A DNA stretch of 64,000 bases from Cyclobacterium jeungdonense. Its GTDB lineage: Bacteria; Bacteroidota; Bacteroidia; Cytophagales; Cyclobacteriaceae. The translations under genes were made by a program, and so were the position numbers. Location of the stretch: assembly GCF_010994275.1 (NCBI RefSeq), contig NZ_WMCD01000003.1, forward strand, positions 400,753 through 464,752, in the 5' to 3' direction. Below are positions 62,748 to 64,000 of this stretch, in pieces; within the stretch, counting starts at the first letter, position 1, and the number at the start of each line of letters is the position of its first letter. The notes beneath the pieces are model-generated. The model was not told the DNA's origin, did not search any database, and worked only from the letters and a program-made list of their open reading frames with translations.

Positions 62748-63852
62748 ATGACATCAGATCAGTTGAAAGACTTGAAGGCCCGCGTTTTGGCCTTGAGGAG
62801 GTATCTTTGACTTCGACCGGAAGAAAAAGGAAATAGAAGAATTTGAGGCCGTTTCCGCACAGCCTGATTTTTGGAACGATCCCGCTGAAGCGGAGAAAGT
62901 AATGAAACAGATCCAGGCCCGGAAATCATGGACAAATCAGTATGAAGCTGTTGATTCCGGTATCCAGGATCTGGAGGTGTTGTGGGAATTCTACAATGCC
63001 GGCGAGGTATCCGAGGAAGAATTAAAAAAGGACTACGAAAAGCAACTTGGGAAGGTAGAAGATCTGGAGTTGAAGAAGATGCTTAGCGGGGAAGAAGACC
63101 AACTGAGTGCCATGTTGGAAATCAACCCGGGAGCAGGTGGAACGGAAAGTAATGACTGGGCCTCCATTTTACTGCGCATGTACATTATGTGGGGTGAAAA
63201 GAATGGCTACAAGGTGAAGGAAGTAGATTTGCAGGAGGGAGAAGTGGCCGGTATCAAATCCGCCACCCTGGAATTTGAGGGTCCTTTGGCTTATGGTTTT
63301 CTAAAGTCTGAGAGCGGTGTACACCGCCTGGTACGTATTTCTCCGTTTGACAGTGGAGGCAGGCGACATACTTCATTTGCTTCCGTTTATGTGTACCCGG
63401 TAGTGGACGATACCATTACCATTGACATCAATCCTGCCGATGTGGAATTTCATACTTCCCGATCCGGAGGAGCAGGAGGCCAAAATGTAAACAAGGTAGA
63501 AACCAAAGTTCAACTGACCCACAAGCCTACGGGGATCGTGGTTGTCTGCCAGGCGGAACGCTCCCAATTAGCGAATAGGGAAAAAGCCATGCAAATGTTA
63601 AAGTCCAGGCTTTATCAAGTAGAAATGGAGAAAAGAAACGAGGAAAGAGCTAAGGTTGAGTCAGGGAAGATGAGAATTGATTTTGGCTCCCAAATCCGGA
63701 ACTACGTTTTGCATCCCTATAAGCTGGTAAAAGATGCCCGAACCGGACACGAAACCTCTGATGTGCAGTCCGTCCTGGATGGAGGGCTAAACGATTTTAT
63801 TAAATCTTTCTTGTTGGCACAAAGTGAAGAAGAGGCGGAAGGTAATTCTTAA
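62748..63852 (+). CDS. prfB: Peptide chain release factor 2, with programmed +1 frameshift
   Basis: The gene starts at ATG 62748 and reads 20 codons to an in-frame TGA at 62808-62810, set in AGGAGGTATCTTTGAC. Slipping forward one base at CTT TGA C restores the long frame, which continues to 63852 for about 367 residues. This is the classic RF2 autoregulation: low RF2 delays termination at TGA and favours the shift. The internal AGGAGG Shine-Dalgarno before CTT is kept although genes here otherwise lack one. Downstream features are RISPFDSGG near 198 (stop recognition) and GGQ at 243-245 (peptidyl hydrolysis). Confidence 0.96.
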
Positions 63853-63869
63853 GTATGAGCAATTCAGGT

Positions 63870-63900
63870 AAGGGCAATTTATGAATTGCCCTTTTGCTTT
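63870..63900 (+). terminator. Terminator after prfB
   Basis: AAGGGCAATT and AATTGCCCTT pair over a four-base loop and are followed by TTGCTTT, 18 bases after the prfB stop. It can serve the converging minus-strand gene as well. Confidence 0.75.
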
Positions 63901-63904
63901 CCCC

Positions 63905-64000
63905 CTAGTTCATCACAATTTCATCGACCATAAGCCATGCTTTGCTTCCTGCGGCTCCGTGCCAGGAGGGCAGTCGATCCACGGGTTTGGCCAGTAGCTT
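63905..64000 (-). CDS. C-terminal end of a gene that runs off the window
   Basis: Reading leftwards from the last base of the window, the minus strand is open for 31 codons to a TAG at 63905. The sequence (LPSWHGAAGSKAWLMVDEIVMN at the end) is protein-like and has the beta-strand rhythm of the last strand of a jelly-roll or discoidin-like module common at the end of secreted glycosidases. The function cannot be assigned from 31 residues. Confidence 0.55.
   Translation of the reverse strand, partial: KLLAKPVDRLPSWHGAAGSKAWLMVDEIVMN

Overview
The window looks like chromosomal DNA of a member of the Bacteroidota, probably an aerobic, Cytophagales-like lineage; I cannot name a genus. The reasons are: typical Bacteroidota gene content (dihydroorotase with the DQVHFR motif, zinc-ligand-free ribosomal protein L32 beside a YceD protein, a DUF6567-like lipoprotein, a LysM/DPBB protein, a DUF5107-TPR protein), promoters of the TTG / TAnnTTTG kind, and an almost complete lack of Shine-Dalgarno sequences before genes, although a perfect one is kept inside the prfB frameshift site. 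Nothing looks like a phage, an insertion sequence or a CRISPR array. Most genes are housekeeping or ordinary accessory genes. Layout: 1-7300 holds secreted hydrolases, two thioredoxin-fold proteins, an esterase and a yeast-type cytosine deaminase. 7600-10550 holds a DEAD-box helicase, dihydroorotase and tRNA-His. 11069-15488 is a three-gene alpha-glucan cluster (debranching enzyme, glycosyltransferase, GH57 amylase). 15577-19838 is sbcC-sbcD on the minus strand. 20024-30722 is a dense plus-strand run: rlpA-like, rsmA-mgtE, a 2-hydroxyacid dehydrogenase, greA, a HIT protein, a ligase-associated exonuclease, guaA, a LpoA-like binding protein and hemL. 30840-41010 is looser and more accessory: an AAA ATPase, an epimerase, a truncated globin, an unusual DUF4242-cyclase-AraC regulator, small secreted or membrane proteins, a nucleotidyltransferase remnant and a serine hydrolase with a disturbed 3' end. 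41160-54140 is mostly minus strand: DUF5107-TPR, DUF4168, a metallophosphoesterase-amidohydrolase pair, leuA, the pdxA-yceD-rpmF operon and a LysM protein. 54288-63852 is plus strand: nfeD, plsC-gatC-membrane TPR protein, an ABC ATPase, pduO-type adenosyltransferase, ilvE and prfB. A partial minus-strand gene runs off the right edge. The most unusual thing I see is a dispersed 91-nt unit present four times (22836, 22927, 36224, 55747). Each unit starts with ATGAAATCGAGC, contains a 28-codon open frame, stops, and then after exactly four bases meets another ATGAAA. That next ATGAAA is either the next unit or, in two cases, the start codon of a real gene (a 2-hydroxyacid dehydrogenase and plsC). 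The third copy carries a 49-nt palindromic insertion but keeps the same boundaries. The unit may be a mobile leader-peptide cassette or a REP-like element with a preference for ATGAAA gene starts. I do not recognise it as a described family. Other points worth a look are a 22-bp perfect palindrome filling the spacer of the greA promoter and the three-domain AraC regulator.
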